Notes: generated by a model from the letters alone, not told the origin. 64,000 bases of DNA from Chitinophaga costaii (GCF_900094705.1 NZ_FMAR01000002.1:124001-188000), one strand, 5' to 3'. Shown: positions 32,860 to 45,200, counted from the stretch's first letter. Program-made: numbers and translations.

Positions 32860-35160
32860 TTAGAATGGATAACCAATAGCGATATTTAGGACCATATTTT
32901 CCTTTCTCCAATCGGAATCTCCAAAATTTATTTTATTAATGACCCATCGCTGTCCTGGATCTAGCCAGGGTTTACGGAGTGGGATACCCAGATCGAGGCG
33001 TACTACTACGATGGAAGCGTCTACCCGCAGCCCTATCCCGGTGCCAACGGCCATTTGTGAGCCAAAATTGCTAAAATGAAATTGGCTGCCTGGCTGGTCA
33101 GCAATGTATTTTTGTGTCCAGATATTGCCGGCATCTACAAACAGCGCGGCATTTACTACGCTTACCAGGTGCATGCGTAATTCAGAATTCAGCTCCAGCT
33201 TTATATCTCCTGATTCGTTCGCAATATAACGGCTTACGGAGTCCGGCAGCCTGTAAGCGCCGGGACCTAATGTACGAGCACGAAATGCGCGCAAACTATT
33301 GGCTCCGCCTGTAAAATATTGTTTCACGAAAGGCAGTTGCTGAGAATTGCCGTAGGGCAAACCATAACCAGCAAAAACCCTGTTTACCCAAGTAATACCT
33401 TTGGATAATTTCCAGTAATAGCGGCCATCTAGCTGGAAACGTATGTATTGTGCAATAGGTACGCCCAACAAGGCTTTGGCAGTATCGCCCTGATTTTTTT
33501 TCAGAAACAGTCCTGCCAGGTTACCGGCTACATCTGCATTGGCGCTAATATAAAAACCATGCACACGTTTATCGCTCTGGTTATTGAACGTGATAGTATA
33601 ATTGCTTCCTAGGATAAATTGTTTTTCCAATGCAGCTTTTTGGGATGGGTCGTAATGGATGATGCTATCGTATGCTGAAGTGGTATCTGTTGGTAGCACA
33701 AAGGTGATAGAGATAGGTGAAAAAACATGCGAAACGTTACGCGTTTGTTTCCACAGATATTGAGCCTGCAAGGTGAACGAATTCAGTTTGTACAGGTCTT
33801 GCTGACTCCATAATTCGTAAGAAGTGCTAAGCCTCGTACGGGGAACATAAGGTGTGGGCGGGTTAATGCGGAAGGGGGTGATGAACCGAGGGAAAGTAGC
33901 CGCCACCTCCCCTTTCAGTGTGTAAGAGTTTTTACCAATGCTTTGTCCACCATTCTGCACTTCAAAGCCCGCAGACAAGTTTAGTTCCAACAAAGTAGCG
34001 GAGTGCAACCAGTTGCGGTTTTTGGCGCTTACGGCAATTTCGGAGCCGACAAAGTTGTTTGATTTTGAAGTACCCCTTAATTCAAATTGCAGGGAATGTT
34101 TTGGATAAGGTGTCAGGTAAAAAGAGGCATTCAGTAGCGAGCTATCGCGGGAAAAAGGCCTGAATTGCGCTTTGATAAATTTAAAGGTTCCCAGACTTAC
34201 GAGCCGCTGTAAAGTAGCATCATGTTTGCGCAAACGGTACAAGCTATCCGGAAGCAGTACCATGGTGCGATCGAAGACGATGGGTTTAAATTCCTTGTTT
34301 GGATCAATAATGCGAAAGTTTTTATACAAGGTTACAGGCCCTTTCGATTGCGTACTATCCGTCAGCGAATAATCGGGATAGATAGTAATGTCGTGCATGT
34401 AATAGGCCCTGGTAGCCAGTTTGTTAGTATTATCTTTAATTTTCACAAAGAGGTCTACCTCCCCATTATTAGTACTATCTACTTGTACCAGGATATTGTC
34501 TGCTGTGAAAAAAAAGTAACCATTATTCCGCATCTGCGATTGAATGCGCTCCCGTTCCTGTTTAATGATATCAAAACTGTAAGGATCGTGAATTTTGAGC
34601 AGGGTACGGCGCTTGTTGTTCGTGCGGGCAAAGTCGCGGCCTACTTTAGTGGAGGTATCTGTTTCCCACCGAACGCTTTTAATGTGGTAGCGAATGTTGG
34701 GTTGCACGGTATAAATGGCGGATGCTTTTTTCCGACCGGAATTTTTAATGGCGGCGCTCCATTCATTTTGAAAGTAGCCATTGTCTTCAAGATAATGTTG
34801 TAACAGGTCTGAGGTGATTTGTGTTTTCACGGAGCTTACCAGCACGGGCGCTTCGCCCCATTTCTTACGCAGCAGGTAATTAAGACCTTTACCCCTTGGT
34901 TCGTGGCCCAGGTTGTATAACCATAGGCGAATGGGCATGCCTAAGAATTTTTTGTTGGGCTTGGGACGTATTACGTTATTCATCCCGTCGGACAACGAGC
35001 TAAAGTCGGAAGGCTTTTTATTTTTTTTATCGCTTTTCCATTTGACGGCGGCGCCGGTGTACAAGCGGTCTCCCTCGGGAACGGATTTGGTGCTGCTACA
35101 TGCATAACAAAGTAGGCAGGAGCATATAAATAGAAAAATATTTCGGTAATACGTTAACAT
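32860..35160 (-). CDS. tamL: TamL, BamA/TamA-family outer-membrane lipoprotein
   Basis: A 766-aa protein from ATG 35160. It has a lipoprotein signal with lipobox-type CYAC followed by SSTKSVPEGDRLYTG, the usual head of Bacteroidetes TamL. POTRA-like segments follow (about 100-330), then a C-terminal 16-strand Omp85 barrel (GGANSLRAFRARTLGPGAY is the conserved loop-6 region, and the chain ends in IAIGYPF). With TamB it is thought to move proteins or lipids to the outer membrane. It is 60 bp downstream of tamB on the same strand and shares its terminator. Confidence 0.92.
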   Translation of the reverse strand: MLTYYRNIFLFICSCLLCYACSSTKSVPEGDRLYTGAAVKWKSDKKNKKPSDFSSLSDGMNNVIRPKPNKKFLGMPIRLWLYNLGHEPRGKGLNYLLRKKWGEAPVLVSSVKTQITSDLLQHYLEDNGYFQNEWSAAIKNSGRKKASAIYTVQPNIRYHIKSVRWETDTSTKVGRDFARTNNKRRTLLKIHDPYSFDIIKQERERIQSQMRNNGYFFFTADNILVQVDSTNNGEVDLFVKIKDNTNKLATRAYYMHDITIYPDYSLTDSTQSKGPVTLYKNFRIIDPNKEFKPIVFDRTMVLLPDSLYRLRKHDATLQRLVSLGTFKFIKAQFRPFSRDSSLLNASFYLTPYPKHSLQFELRGTSKSNNFVGSEIAVSAKNRNWLHSATLLELNLSAGFEVQNGGQSIGKNSYTLKGEVAATFPRFITPFRINPPTPYVPRTRLSTSYELWSQQDLYKLNSFTLQAQYLWKQTRNVSHVFSPISITFVLPTDTTSAYDSIIHYDPSQKAALEKQFILGSNYTITFNNQSDKRVHGFYISANADVAGNLAGLFLKKNQGDTAKALLGVPIAQYIRFQLDGRYYWKLSKGITWVNRVFAGYGLPYGNSQQLPFVKQYFTGGANSLRAFRARTLGPGAYRLPDSVSRYIANESGDIKLELNSELRMHLVSVVNAALFVDAGNIWTQKYIADQPGSQFHFSNFGSQMAVGTGIGLRVDASIVVVRLDLGIPLRKPWLDPGQRWVINKINFGDSDWRKENMVLNIAIGYPF

Positions 35161-35222
35161 CAAAAATCGATGGCTTTTATAATGAGGTGTAATAAATCAA
35201 TTGGTCTTGAACAGCCTTCCTG

Positions 35223-38200
35223 TTAGGGCTGCGGTGTTGTTGGTTGCTGCGATTCTTTTTCTATCAGCTTTTGGTCTGCCTGTTGTTGTTTACGCAGACG
35301 TTTTGCTTCTTTTTCCTTAGCGGCGCGTTGGAATATTTCCTTAAACTGGTTATAGTCTACCACCAGTACAAAGGCTACGCCCGTTTCTACTACCTGACCC
35401 TGAATGGTTACGTCATTTAGGTTGGTTTGATATACACGAATGCGGTAGCGACCATCTTTAGTGATCTGGTATTCTACAGAAAGATCGCCAATCAGGGAGC
35501 TGGCGTTTTGCTGATCGCCTTCCAGCAGTATGTTAGAACCTGCAGAAACCTTCAGCCGGTCGTTGAAAAGTTTTTTGGAAACGCCCACATTGAGGTTTGT
35601 ATTGTCCTGGGCAGATCCGGAGTGGTAGTCCTGTGAACTTTGCAAGTCGAAATTGATATCTACGCCTTTGATAAGATTGCCCGCAAAATTATTAAGCTGT
35701 TGGGAAATGAGCTTGCTGGCGCTTTGGCGAGCCATCTGATCTACGCCGCCACCGCTAGAGTTGTCCAGTGAGGAAAGTGGGTCGTCTGCCAGGAAAGTAT
35801 TGAGAACAAGTAGCGCCATCACCTGTTTATTCAGGTCTGATTCTACGGTATTGATCTGTTTTAAACGAGCATACACCATTCCGCTGAATGCGCCCTGGTC
35901 TTTGGCTGGCATATCCAGGCGGAAAGAAATTTGGGGGCGTTTAAGATCACCTTTTATTTCTAGGTATACTTCTATAGGAAGTTTTTGCAAGTATTGATTG
36001 CGGGCCGCGCCGGTGGCTCCGCCAATTTGATCTTCGAGAATGTTAATAGCGGAAGTATTGACAGTATATTTTGCCGTAATATCGAGATCAGCATTCATAG
36101 GATCTCCGCTAAAATTAAGAAAGCTTCCTTTCTGAATATCGAAAGAGCGTTTTATAAGTTGGTTTAAAGACATTTCATATTTGCCCTCGCTGATTTCATA
36201 ACGGCCGGTAACGCTGATATCATTTGAGGGTGTCATGCTGGCATTGAGGGAAGCGTCGCCTTTCACGGAAACATAGTCGCCGTTCTGTGGATCTATCACG
36301 ATTTTGATAGATGCTTTAGGATCTATTTCCAGCACGCCGTTAAAAATCACGCCTTTAAAGCTGGGGGTTTTCGTAGAGTCTTTGCTGGCTAGCAGGGAAG
36401 AATCTATGGGGTTGTCTTTATCTATAAATTCAATTACCCCTTCGCGGTTGCTTGCAGACACTTGGCTAGTAGGAAGTGTAGCGTTTACCAAAGAATTTTC
36501 CAGCAGCTTTAAGGTCATATCTACCCGCGGCAGGTTCATGTCGCCGCGCAGGTTTATGTGGCTATCAATGTAAGCAGGACCGTAATATAATTGATTAGGA
36601 TTTTGCTGCTTACCTAATATCATAAATTTATTGGCATCGATGGTCAGGTTAAAACGATACTTCAGGAAGTCTGTGGTATTAATTCGCCCGTCTACTACCA
36701 GCTCACTCATAAGGCTGTCCTGGATGACCAATTTATTGAATTGAATTCCTTTTTCATCGATCACGATATCTTCATCCGGAAGCGTAAGCGGGGTACCGGT
36801 GTAAGTGATAACGCCGCCGGCGTTGTTAAAATGTAAGTTGCCCAAAATTTTTGGCGCTGCTGTAGTGCCGGTAATGTCGAAGTGGCCTTTGGCGTTGCCG
36901 TGCATACGGGCTACGTTGCCCATGGTGAAAGGCTCCAGCGATTTTAAATTCAGGTTATTGACATCCAGAGCAGCGTTGATCGTGCTATCGTAAGTGCCGG
37001 CTAGTTTTATATCATTCTCATTACCCTTTACGGTGGCTGCCAGTTTATATTGATCGGGCTGTGGGGTTTCCACAGTGGCGTTTACGTTGCCTACGGGCGT
37101 ATTTAATACGGCAAGACTGTCTATTTTTAATTGAGCGCTCACCTTTGGGGATTTATCCCACTGGCTGATAAGAGCATTGGCATTGAGTACGCCGGCGGCC
37201 AGCAGGGTATCGTTAGACACCATGCCGGTAATGGTGGCTAACTGAAAATCTTTGATCGTGGCGTTCAAGGCAGGAACGTTACTGTTAGCTTCCTGTTGAG
37301 TCTCCACGGCTATAGACTGTGCGCCCTGGCTCAGCTTCAGGTTAATGCTATCGGGTTTGCCGGCTTTAAGGCGGGCTACATTATTTTCGTCTACCCGCCA
37401 TTGCAGGCGGTTCAGTAAAAGGTCTGGTTTAATAGAGAGTTCGGTAATGCTATCCGACAGGAAGCGTACTTCTCCGGCCAGGTCGTAGCGGGGTTTTTGG
37501 GTAATATCATTCAGGCGCACGCGCCAGTCTATAGTACCGCCAGCGGCGTGGGCATTGATTTCTGAATGATATAGTGGTGTAATACTGCTTTGCAGGCTTG
37601 CCAGTGTTACGGTGGCATCGAGCGTGGTGTCTTGCTCATTGGCCACCAACTGCAGGCTGTCTACTGTCAGGGAATCGTACCGCAGGGACTGCAGGAATAT
37701 GCGCAGGGCCAGCAAGCTACTATCGGAATTCAGGCGTCCACTCACCTGTACGGGATTGGGTATGTGCAGGGTGGGCAGTAATGGTTGCAAGCTGTGGGGG
37801 ATGGTGAGTGCAGCATCCCAACCGAGGAACTGACCACGGGGAGGAATAAATTTGCTGGAAGTATTGCGGGCCAAGAGGGGCCGTTGTACCATTTGTCCCA
37901 GCTTGCCAAAATTTCGATAATCTACTGTACCCCAGGCATGCAGGAATCCAAAAGGTCCTTCCAACGCAAGCTGTTGCTGATCGGTATAATGAGCTGTTAG
38001 CAGTACCGTGTCTATGGGATAAATCTTATTATGGATGCCCAACTGCCAGCCGGTAAGTAAGGCCTTACCTTCCAACTGGGAAGCGTTAATGTTGCTGAAA
38101 TCTGCGTTCAAATTTCCTTTTAGGAGCAAGGTGTCACTATACAGGTGGGTGGTAAATAGGTCAGCATGTGTAATATGAAATGCTGCCTGTAAGGCGCTCA

Positions 38201-40307
38201 GGGCAGTATCGGAGAGCTGGCCGGAGGTGGTAAAGTCCAATTGCATAGCGCTATCATTGCTCAGGCCCCCAGCATTGAAAAGACCTTTGGCGATATCACC
38301 TTTCAGGGAAACATCGTGATAGGTGTAGTTATTAAAAGTGGCTTCATTTATCTGTAGGGCAGCTTTGGCTTGCATTCTGGCCATTACGTAGCCCTGGCCG
38401 GAGGCCAACAAATTACCATCTATCCAGCCGATGGTGGGGCTGTAAATCATAATGCCGGGGTTTACATGAAAATGGGGTACCTGCACATCGTACACTGCAC
38501 GGATAGAGTCCAGGATATGCACCAGATGGGCGTTCAGGCTGGCAATGGCAATATCACTGGTCACGGAAAGTTTTGTTTGAAGGTCTTCCAGGCCGCCAAA
38601 GAAATTGCCGGTAATGAGCATGTTTTCCGGCAGGCGAATGGAGTCGGGGATGGTATGCGGCGGTAACCAACTACGAATGCCTTTGTTGCCAGTGTGGGCG
38701 TACAGCATGGGTAAGGCAGCGCTTATATTTTTTGTATCGGTGATATGGTCTGCGCTGCCGGCGGCTTTTAACATGTTACCATCGTTGTCTGCTGCATACA
38801 GGGAACTAATAATAAGATGATCCATGCTACCTTTCAGGGTAGCATGCAGGTCCAATTGCTTGCGGAACAGGGGCTGCATGCTTTTATTTTTTCTTGCATC
38901 CGGAACAAAGGGCAGCCATTCGCCCAGGGCAATGTGACTAGAATCGATCAGGGCTTCCAGTTGCAGCTTGTTTATATCCTTACTGAGTGTAGCCCAGGAA
39001 GGCACGGTTACGACGATGTATTTCCGTAGTAGCGATTGGTTGGTTTGGAACCAAAGATTGCGCAGGCTTAGTTGAGTGGGGGTGAAGAGCAGGTCCATGC
39101 TAGCTTTCTTCACGGCAAAACCACTTTTGTCCTGTACGGCCAAATGATGCAGTAAGGCGGCAATAGTATCGGCGCTATAACGGATATTCATCACTTTGGC
39201 ATCCAGACTGCTCAAGTCCAGGTGGTTATAATTGGGGTCTGCGCCCGCCACTACTTCGGTGGGTTTGCCATTGTTGTAGGTAAGGCCGGTGCGGGTAATG
39301 CCCACTTCTGAAACATTCACGTGCCAGTTTACCGTAGGGGTGCTGCTGGCTGGAGTTTTAGAGATGAGGGTATCTTTGGGAACATCCATTACGAGGCCGG
39401 CGCGGGCGCTATCCAGGGAGATCGTGCCGAGTAATATTTTGGCGGCGGCGACATCAATATTAGCATCGGCCATCCGCAAGGCATGCAGGTTGAACGAGAC
39501 GGCCATGCCGCTGCCTTCATCGCCATAATGGAAACCACTGTTATTTACTTTAAGATTTTTGATGATGAGGTGAAAGGGGGTCGCTTTTTCCGACGTGGAA
39601 GTTGGGGGCGGCGGCGTACCTGCTGTGGTGGAAGTTTTAGGAAGGTAGGTTTGTTGAAACACGCCTCCCAGGCCCGCTATCGTAATGTTGCGGAAAGTAT
39701 AGAGTCCATCGTTTAGTAAGAGGTCGTCCGGATTTAGGTAGAGCGTGTCCCAATTTGCATTTGCCGTAAGGCCGCCTTCTTCATCTATCATACTCAGGTG
39801 CGCATGGCGCAGCGAAATGTCGCGGATGTGGAAGGTGATGGAAGTTCCGCCAGAGGTGTCTGTGGTGGTATCCTTACTGGAAAAGGCGTCTGCGGCAAAC
39901 TGGTAGTTGAACGAAGCATCGCCTTTGTGGCGGTATACATTGATCTGAAGGGTATCCCACTCTACTTTATTAATGCGCAATTCTTTAGCCAGGAGAGAAA
40001 GCAGGTTGTAGTGTACTTTGAGGGAGCCGGTATAGAAAAGTGTTTGCCTGGCCTGATCTCCCATGTAAACCTGGCGCAATTCCAGGTAGTCCCAGCCCCG
40101 GGCGTGTACATATCCAATGCTTACTTTAGTGTGCAGCTTACGTTCTAAATAGGACACTCCCTGACGGCGAAGGTAGTCCTGCACGCTGTCCAGTTGGAGC
40201 AATAGTACGGCCATCACCGGGAGGATGAGTATAAACGCGAGTATCCATAAAAGCCATCTCCACCAGCGGGAATGGCGTTTGGGTTCTTGTAAAATTGTTT
40301 CTGCCAC
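35223..40307 (-). CDS. tamB: TamB-like translocation/assembly protein
   Basis: A 1694-aa periplasm-spanning protein. A single N-terminal signal anchor (WLLWILAFILILPVMAVLLL) is followed by about 1,300 residues of repeated beta-strand (AsmA/TamB-type groove) and a C-terminal DUF490/TamB domain (about 1300-1650: GRYEISEGKYEMSLNQLIKR, then GDLKRPQISFRLDMP). Family members form a hydrophobic slide that carries phospholipid between membranes and assist TamA/TamL. The C-terminal 40 residues are charged and Gln-rich. Together with tamL it forms a two-gene operon. Confidence 0.92.
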   Translation of the reverse strand: MAETILQEPKRHSRWWRWLLWILAFILILPVMAVLLLQLDSVQDYLRRQGVSYLERKLHTKVSIGYVHARGWDYLELRQVYMGDQARQTLFYTGSLKVHYNLLSLLAKELRINKVEWDTLQINVYRHKGDASFNYQFAADAFSSKDTTTDTSGGTSITFHIRDISLRHAHLSMIDEEGGLTANANWDTLYLNPDDLLLNDGLYTFRNITIAGLGGVFQQTYLPKTSTTAGTPPPPTSTSEKATPFHLIIKNLKVNNSGFHYGDEGSGMAVSFNLHALRMADANIDVAAAKILLGTISLDSARAGLVMDVPKDTLISKTPASSTPTVNWHVNVSEVGITRTGLTYNNGKPTEVVAGADPNYNHLDLSSLDAKVMNIRYSADTIAALLHHLAVQDKSGFAVKKASMDLLFTPTQLSLRNLWFQTNQSLLRKYIVVTVPSWATLSKDINKLQLEALIDSSHIALGEWLPFVPDARKNKSMQPLFRKQLDLHATLKGSMDHLIISSLYAADNDGNMLKAAGSADHITDTKNISAALPMLYAHTGNKGIRSWLPPHTIPDSIRLPENMLITGNFFGGLEDLQTKLSVTSDIAIASLNAHLVHILDSIRAVYDVQVPHFHVNPGIMIYSPTIGWIDGNLLASGQGYVMARMQAKAALQINEATFNNYTYHDVSLKGDIAKGLFNAGGLSNDSAMQLDFTTSGQLSDTALSALQAAFHITHADLFTTHLYSDTLLLKGNLNADFSNINASQLEGKALLTGWQLGIHNKIYPIDTVLLTAHYTDQQQLALEGPFGFLHAWGTVDYRNFGKLGQMVQRPLLARNTSSKFIPPRGQFLGWDAALTIPHSLQPLLPTLHIPNPVQVSGRLNSDSSLLALRIFLQSLRYDSLTVDSLQLVANEQDTTLDATVTLASLQSSITPLYHSEINAHAAGGTIDWRVRLNDITQKPRYDLAGEVRFLSDSITELSIKPDLLLNRLQWRVDENNVARLKAGKPDSINLKLSQGAQSIAVETQQEANSNVPALNATIKDFQLATITGMVSNDTLLAAGVLNANALISQWDKSPKVSAQLKIDSLAVLNTPVGNVNATVETPQPDQYKLAATVKGNENDIKLAGTYDSTINAALDVNNLNLKSLEPFTMGNVARMHGNAKGHFDITGTTAAPKILGNLHFNNAGGVITYTGTPLTLPDEDIVIDEKGIQFNKLVIQDSLMSELVVDGRINTTDFLKYRFNLTIDANKFMILGKQQNPNQLYYGPAYIDSHINLRGDMNLPRVDMTLKLLENSLVNATLPTSQVSASNREGVIEFIDKDNPIDSSLLASKDSTKTPSFKGVIFNGVLEIDPKASIKIVIDPQNGDYVSVKGDASLNASMTPSNDISVTGRYEISEGKYEMSLNQLIKRSFDIQKGSFLNFSGDPMNADLDITAKYTVNTSAINILEDQIGGATGAARNQYLQKLPIEVYLEIKGDLKRPQISFRLDMPAKDQGAFSGMVYARLKQINTVESDLNKQVMALLVLNTFLADDPLSSLDNSSGGGVDQMARQSASKLISQQLNNFAGNLIKGVDINFDLQSSQDYHSGSAQDNTNLNVGVSKKLFNDRLKVSAGSNILLEGDQQNASSLIGDLSVEYQITKDGRYRIRVYQTNLNDVTIQGQVVETGVAFVLVVDYNQFKEIFQRAAKEKEAKRLRKQQQADQKLIEKESQQPTTPQP

Positions 40308-40660
40308 TAGAACGTAGACTTACAATGCGTGATTGAAAAGGATTAAATAATACAGAAAAGCAAAAAAACTCCCGCTAGCTGGCACAACAAAATTCATACC
40401 TGTGGGATGTAAAAGTTGTACAATGCATTACCGGCGCCGGGGCTTTTTAGGAATTTTTCCATACCGGTGAAAGTGTGCAATGGATTCCCCAAAAGGAAGT
40501 TAGGGAATTATGGCTATTGTGCCGAAAATGTTTGTAGTGATTCATCGACAAGGAGTGTTTGCATGATAATTCAATTGTTGCTGCGCTTTGTGATAAAATT
40601 ACTACTCCGGGCTGAGGGGTTATGGATAATAATGAATTCTGTATTCATAAAAAAATAAAA
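40308..40660. other. Gap upstream of tamB, no gene seen
   Basis: Contains the tamB promoter region. An 80-codon plus-strand frame (40416-40658) has no family features and is not called. Confidence 0.4.
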
Positions 40661-40680
40661 GGCCGGGTAAAGACCCGGCC
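40661..40680 (-). terminator. Terminator of the gltBD operon
   Basis: GGCCGGGT / ACCCGGCC, perfect 8-bp stem with a 4-nt loop, followed on the minus strand by TTTTATTTTTTT. About 90 bp past gltD. Confidence 0.8.
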
Positions 40681-40766
40681 CGGCTGAAGGTTACAACAAA
40701 ATCTAAACCTGCTTATGAGAAAGCTAAGGCTCTTTATACGAAGTGCATTGCTGCACGCGTGTGCTT

Positions 40767-42242
40767 TTAGATGGCCATGGCCTGTAAGGAAGCATCTTTG
40801 CTTTCCAGTTGAGAATTGCCCATCAGGAACTCATCCACTTTACGAGCGCACTCGCGGCCTTCGCTGATGGCCCATACTACAAGGCTTTGTCCGCGGCGCA
40901 TATCGCCGGCAGCAAATACTTTCGGTATGGAGGTTTGGTAAGACTTTTCGGCGGCTTTTACATTGCCTCTTTCGTCGCGTTCTACGCCCAGGTTATCCAG
41001 CATGCCCTTGTGTTGGGGGTGTAGGAAGCCCATGGCCAGGAAGGCGCGTTCGCAAGGTATTTCACGTTCGGAGCCAGCTACTTCTACAAAGCGAGCCGGG
41101 CGTCCGTCGTCGGTGTGCGTCCATTCCAGGTCCACCAGTTGAATGCCTTTGAGATTACCTTTTGCATCGCCAATGAAGGCTTTGGTGCCAATGGCCCAGT
41201 GCCGACTAGCGCCTTCTTCGTGTGAGGAAGATGTTTTCAGGATCATGGGGTAAGTAGGCCAGGGCATAAACTGGGTACGCCCTTCTGGTGGTTTGGGTAG
41301 TAGTTCCAACTGAGTAACGCTTATAGCGCCCTGGCGGTTCGAGGTGCCTACACAATCGGAGCCGGTGTCGCCACCGCCGATTACAATTACGTTCTTACCT
41401 GTAGTGAGTATGTCTTCGCCTGATACCGGGCGGCCACTTATGCGTTTGTTCTGCTGTTTTAGGAAGTCCATGGCAAAGTGAATACCTTTAAGCTCACGGC
41501 CCGGGATCGTTAGATCGCGGGGAATAGTGGAGCCGCCAGCCAGCACAATGGCGTGGAATTCTCGCAGCAGATCATTCACCGAAGCGTCTATTCCGATATT
41601 AGTATTACATTGAAATATTACGCCTTCTTCTTCTAACAGGGAAATGCGGCGGTCTATCACCCATTTTTCCAGTTTAAAATCAGGGATACCATAGCGCAGC
41701 AGGCCTCCGGGAGCGTCGTCGCGCTCAAATACGGTTACTTGGTGCCCGGCAGAATTCAGTTGTGCAGCGGCGGCCAGCCCTGCAGGGCCAGATCCAACTA
41801 CGGCAATCTTTTTGCCAGTGCGTACGCGAGGTGTCCTGGCATGCACCAGGCCTTTGTCGAAGGCTATTTCAATAATGTGTTTCTCTATTTCTTCAATCGT
41901 AACCGGGGGTTGGTTTATGCCAAGCACGCAGGCGCTTTCACAGGGTGCAGGGCAAATACGGCCTGTAAATTCAGGGAAGTTATTGGTAGAGGTCAGGATT
42001 TCATATGCTTCCTGCCAATCGTTGCGGAACACGGCATCATTGAACTCGGGGATTACGTTGCCAAGCGGGCATCCGCTGTGGCAGAAGGGTACGCCGCAGT
42101 TCATACAACGTGCCGCCTGATGATTCAGGGTAGGCGCATCGTAGCGTTTTTGAAACTCGTTATAATTTTTGATCCGCTCTGCCGGACTTTCCTTGCCTGG
42201 CAACTCTCTTGTAAACTCCAGGAATCCAGTTGGTTTACCCAT
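40767..42242 (-). CDS. gltD: Glutamate synthase, small (beta) subunit
   Basis: A 491-aa protein. It has the N-terminal Fe-S cysteines [17 protein letters not shown] (47-63) and the FAD-binding motif [16 protein letters not shown] second dinucleotide fold follows ([20 protein letters not shown]), binding NADPH. It passes electrons to the large subunit, which makes two glutamates from glutamine and 2-oxoglutarate. It follows gltB by 45 bp on the same strand. Confidence 0.96.
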   Translation of the reverse strand: MGKPTGFLEFTRELPGKESPAERIKNYNEFQKRYDAPTLNHQAARCMNCGVPFCHSGCPLGNVIPEFNDAVFRNDWQEAYEILTSTNNFPEFTGRICPAPCESACVLGINQPPVTIEEIEKHIIEIAFDKGLVHARTPRVRTGKKIAVVGSGPAGLAAAAQLNSAGHQVTVFERDDAPGGLLRYGIPDFKLEKWVIDRRISLLEEEGVIFQCNTNIGIDASVNDLLREFHAIVLAGGSTIPRDLTIPGRELKGIHFAMDFLKQQNKRISGRPVSGEDILTTGKNVIVIGGGDTGSDCVGTSNRQGAISVTQLELLPKPPEGRTQFMPWPTYPMILKTSSSHEEGASRHWAIGTKAFIGDAKGNLKGIQLVDLEWTHTDDGRPARFVEVAGSEREIPCERAFLAMGFLHPQHKGMLDNLGVERDERGNVKAAEKSYQTSIPKVFAAGDMRRGQSLVVWAISEGRECARKVDEFLMGNSQLESKDASLQAMAI

Positions 42243-42287
42243 CTCTTATCGTTAAAGCGTGTAAGTTGAAAAGTGGTATTATTATTA

Positions 42288-45200
42288 TTAGCCTTTTACC
42301 AGCAGTTTTTCTCCTGCTTTCAGCACCGCCTTGTATTCTTTCGGGAATACCTTGGTAAAGTGGCGTAATTGGTTATCCCAGTCTTTAAGGATAAACTTGG
42401 CCACTGCACTATTCGTGTAGGCGTGGTGTTTAGTGATCAAATCGTGCAGGGCGATGGCGTCTTGTTCGTCTAGCGGATCCAAGTCTATCATGTCTTTATT
42501 ACAAAGGGTGGCGAAGGATTGTTTCACATCGTATACATAAGCGATACCACCGCTCATGCCCGCGCCGAAGTTGCGACCAGTTTCACCCAGGATTACCGTA
42601 CGGCCACCTGTCATATATTCGCAGCCATGATCGCCTACGCCTTCTACTACTACAGTGGCGCCGGAATTGCGTACGCAGAAACGTTCGCCTGCTTTACCAC
42701 GAATGTAGGCTTCGCCGGAGGTAGCACCATAAAGGGCCACGTTGCCCGCGATGATGTTTTCTTCCGCTTTAAAAGCTGCTTCAGTTGGTGGGTACAGGAT
42801 CAGCTTAGCGCCAGACAGCCCTTTACCGAAGTAGTCGTTCGCTTCGCCTTCCAGTTCCAGGGTCAGTCCCTTTGTATTGAAGGCGCCAAAGCTCTGGCCG
42901 GCGGAGCCGGTGAAACGGAAGTGTAAAGTATCTTCTGGAAGCCCTTCACCCTTATATTTTTTAGAGATCTCGTTAGATAGGATGGTGCCGATGGTGCGGT
43001 CTGTATTGCGCACCGGAAAACTTTGGTACACGCGGGAGCCTTTTTCCAGCGCGGGTTTGGCGTGCTTGAGCAATTGCCAGTCCAAGACTTCGGAAATGCC
43101 ATGATCTTGCTCTTCTTGTTTGTACATAGCAGTTACCGCAGAAGCAGGTTCCTGGTAGAGTACAGGAGAAAGATCGAGGTGTTTAAATTTCCAGTGATTA
43201 ATGCCTTCGCGTACCTGTAAGCTGCCTACCTGGCCCACCATTTCATTTACCGTGCGGAAGCCCAGTTCTGCCATGATTTCGCGGAACTCTTCCACGATGA
43301 AGTGGAAGAAGTTTACGATATGATCTGGGTTGCCATTAAAACGGGCGCGCAATTCGGGGTCTTGTGTGGCAATGCCTACAGGGCAGGTGTTCACATGGCA
43401 TTTGCGCATCATGATACAACCTTCCACCACGAGTGCGGCGGTGGCAATGCCCCATTCTTCAGCACCTAGCAAAGTGGCGATAGCGATATCGCGTCCGGTG
43501 CGGAGCTGCCCGTCGGACTGTACTACTACGCGGCCACGGAGCTTGTTGCGTACCAGGGTTTGGTGGGTTTCGGCCAGGCCAAGCTCCCAGGGCAGGCCGG
43601 CGTGTTTAATAGAACTGATCGGAGAAGCGCCGGTGCCGCCATCGAAGCCTGATACCAGGATCACATCTGCGTGGGCCTTGGCCACACCGGCGGCGATGGT
43701 GCCTACACCGGCCTTGCTCACCAATTTTACGCTGATGCGGGCGGCACGGTTGGCATTCTTCAGATCATATATTAGTTGTGCCAGATCTTCAATCGAATAA
43801 ATGTCGTGGTGGGGAGGCGGCGAAATAAGTCCTACGCCGGGGGTAGAGTGCCGTACTTTGGCAATCCACTCGTCCACTTTATGGCCGGGAAGCTGGCCAC
43901 CCTCGCCGGGTTTGGCTCCCTGGGCCATTTTAATCTGCAATTCGTCTGCGTTGGTAAGATAGTAACTAGTTACCCCAAAACGGGCAGAGGCTACTTGTTT
44001 GATGGCAGAGCGCATGGAGTCGCCGTTGGCAAATTCCTGGTAGCGGATCTCGTCTTCACCGCCTTCGCCAGTATTGCTTTTGGCACCAATGCGGTTCATG
44101 GCGATGGCAATAGTAGAGTGGGCCTCGTGAGAAATAGAGCCGAAACTCATTGCACCGGAGGCAAAACGTTTCAGGATAGCGCTGGCTGGTTCTACCTCTT
44201 CAATGGGGATAGACGAGCGGGTGCGTTTAAACGTGAGCAGGCTGCGGAGCGTGCAGGCACGTTCGTCCTGGTCGTTAATGCTGCGGGAATATTTCTTGAA
44301 AGTAGCGTAATCGTTTTGGCGAGTAGCGTATTGCAGTAAGTGAATGGTGGTCGGATTAAACAAATGGAACTCGCCTTTGCGTTTCCACTGGTAAATGCCG
44401 CCTACCTGCAAACGCTGCACAGGAGACTCTTTGCGACCATAACCTACCCAGTGCTTAGCCAGGGTTTCGCGGGCTATTTCGTCCAGGCCAATACCCTGAA
44501 TGCGGGATACGGCACCATTAAAATATTTATCCACGACGGCCTGGTTAATGCCAAGTATTTCAAAAATCTGGGCACCTTGGTAAGATTGCAAGGTGGAAAT
44601 GCCCATCTTGGAAAATACTTTCAGCAAGCCGTCGCATACGGCTTTGATGTAATTCTTTTTCAGCGTGTCCACATCCAGTTCAGTGCCTAGCTTACCCTGC
44701 AACTTCATGTCGCGGATGGTGCTGATGGCCAGGTATGGATTAATGGCGGTAACGCCAAAGCCTAGTAAACAGGCAAAGTGATGTACTTCCCATACGTCAC
44801 CCGCTTCTACGATAAGCCCAACCTGGCCACGATAACCTTTGCGGATAAGGTGGTGGTGTACAGCGGAAGCGGCCAGCAGGGAAGGAATAGAAGCGTGCTC
44901 GGAATCGATGGAACGATCGGAAAGAATAATTACTTCAAAACCATCCTCTACAGCATCTATAGCATAGCGGCACAGGCGGGCAAGGCCTTTTTCCAGCGAA
45001 CCTGGTTTACCGTCTGCCTTAAAATAAGTGTGCAGGGTTTTGGCCTGGAAAATACCGGTATCGATGCTGCGGATTTTTTCCAGCTCATGGTTCGTGAGGA
45101 TGGGATGGCGCAGCGCCACGCTATGGCAGTGCAGCGGATCTTCATCCAGCAGGTTGCCATTGTTGCCCACGAAGGTGGCCAGCGACATCACTAACCGTTC

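Noticed and set aside
40416..40658. 80-codon plus-strand frame between tamB and gltD
   Set aside because: Mixed composition, no motif, and it overlaps the tamB promoter region.
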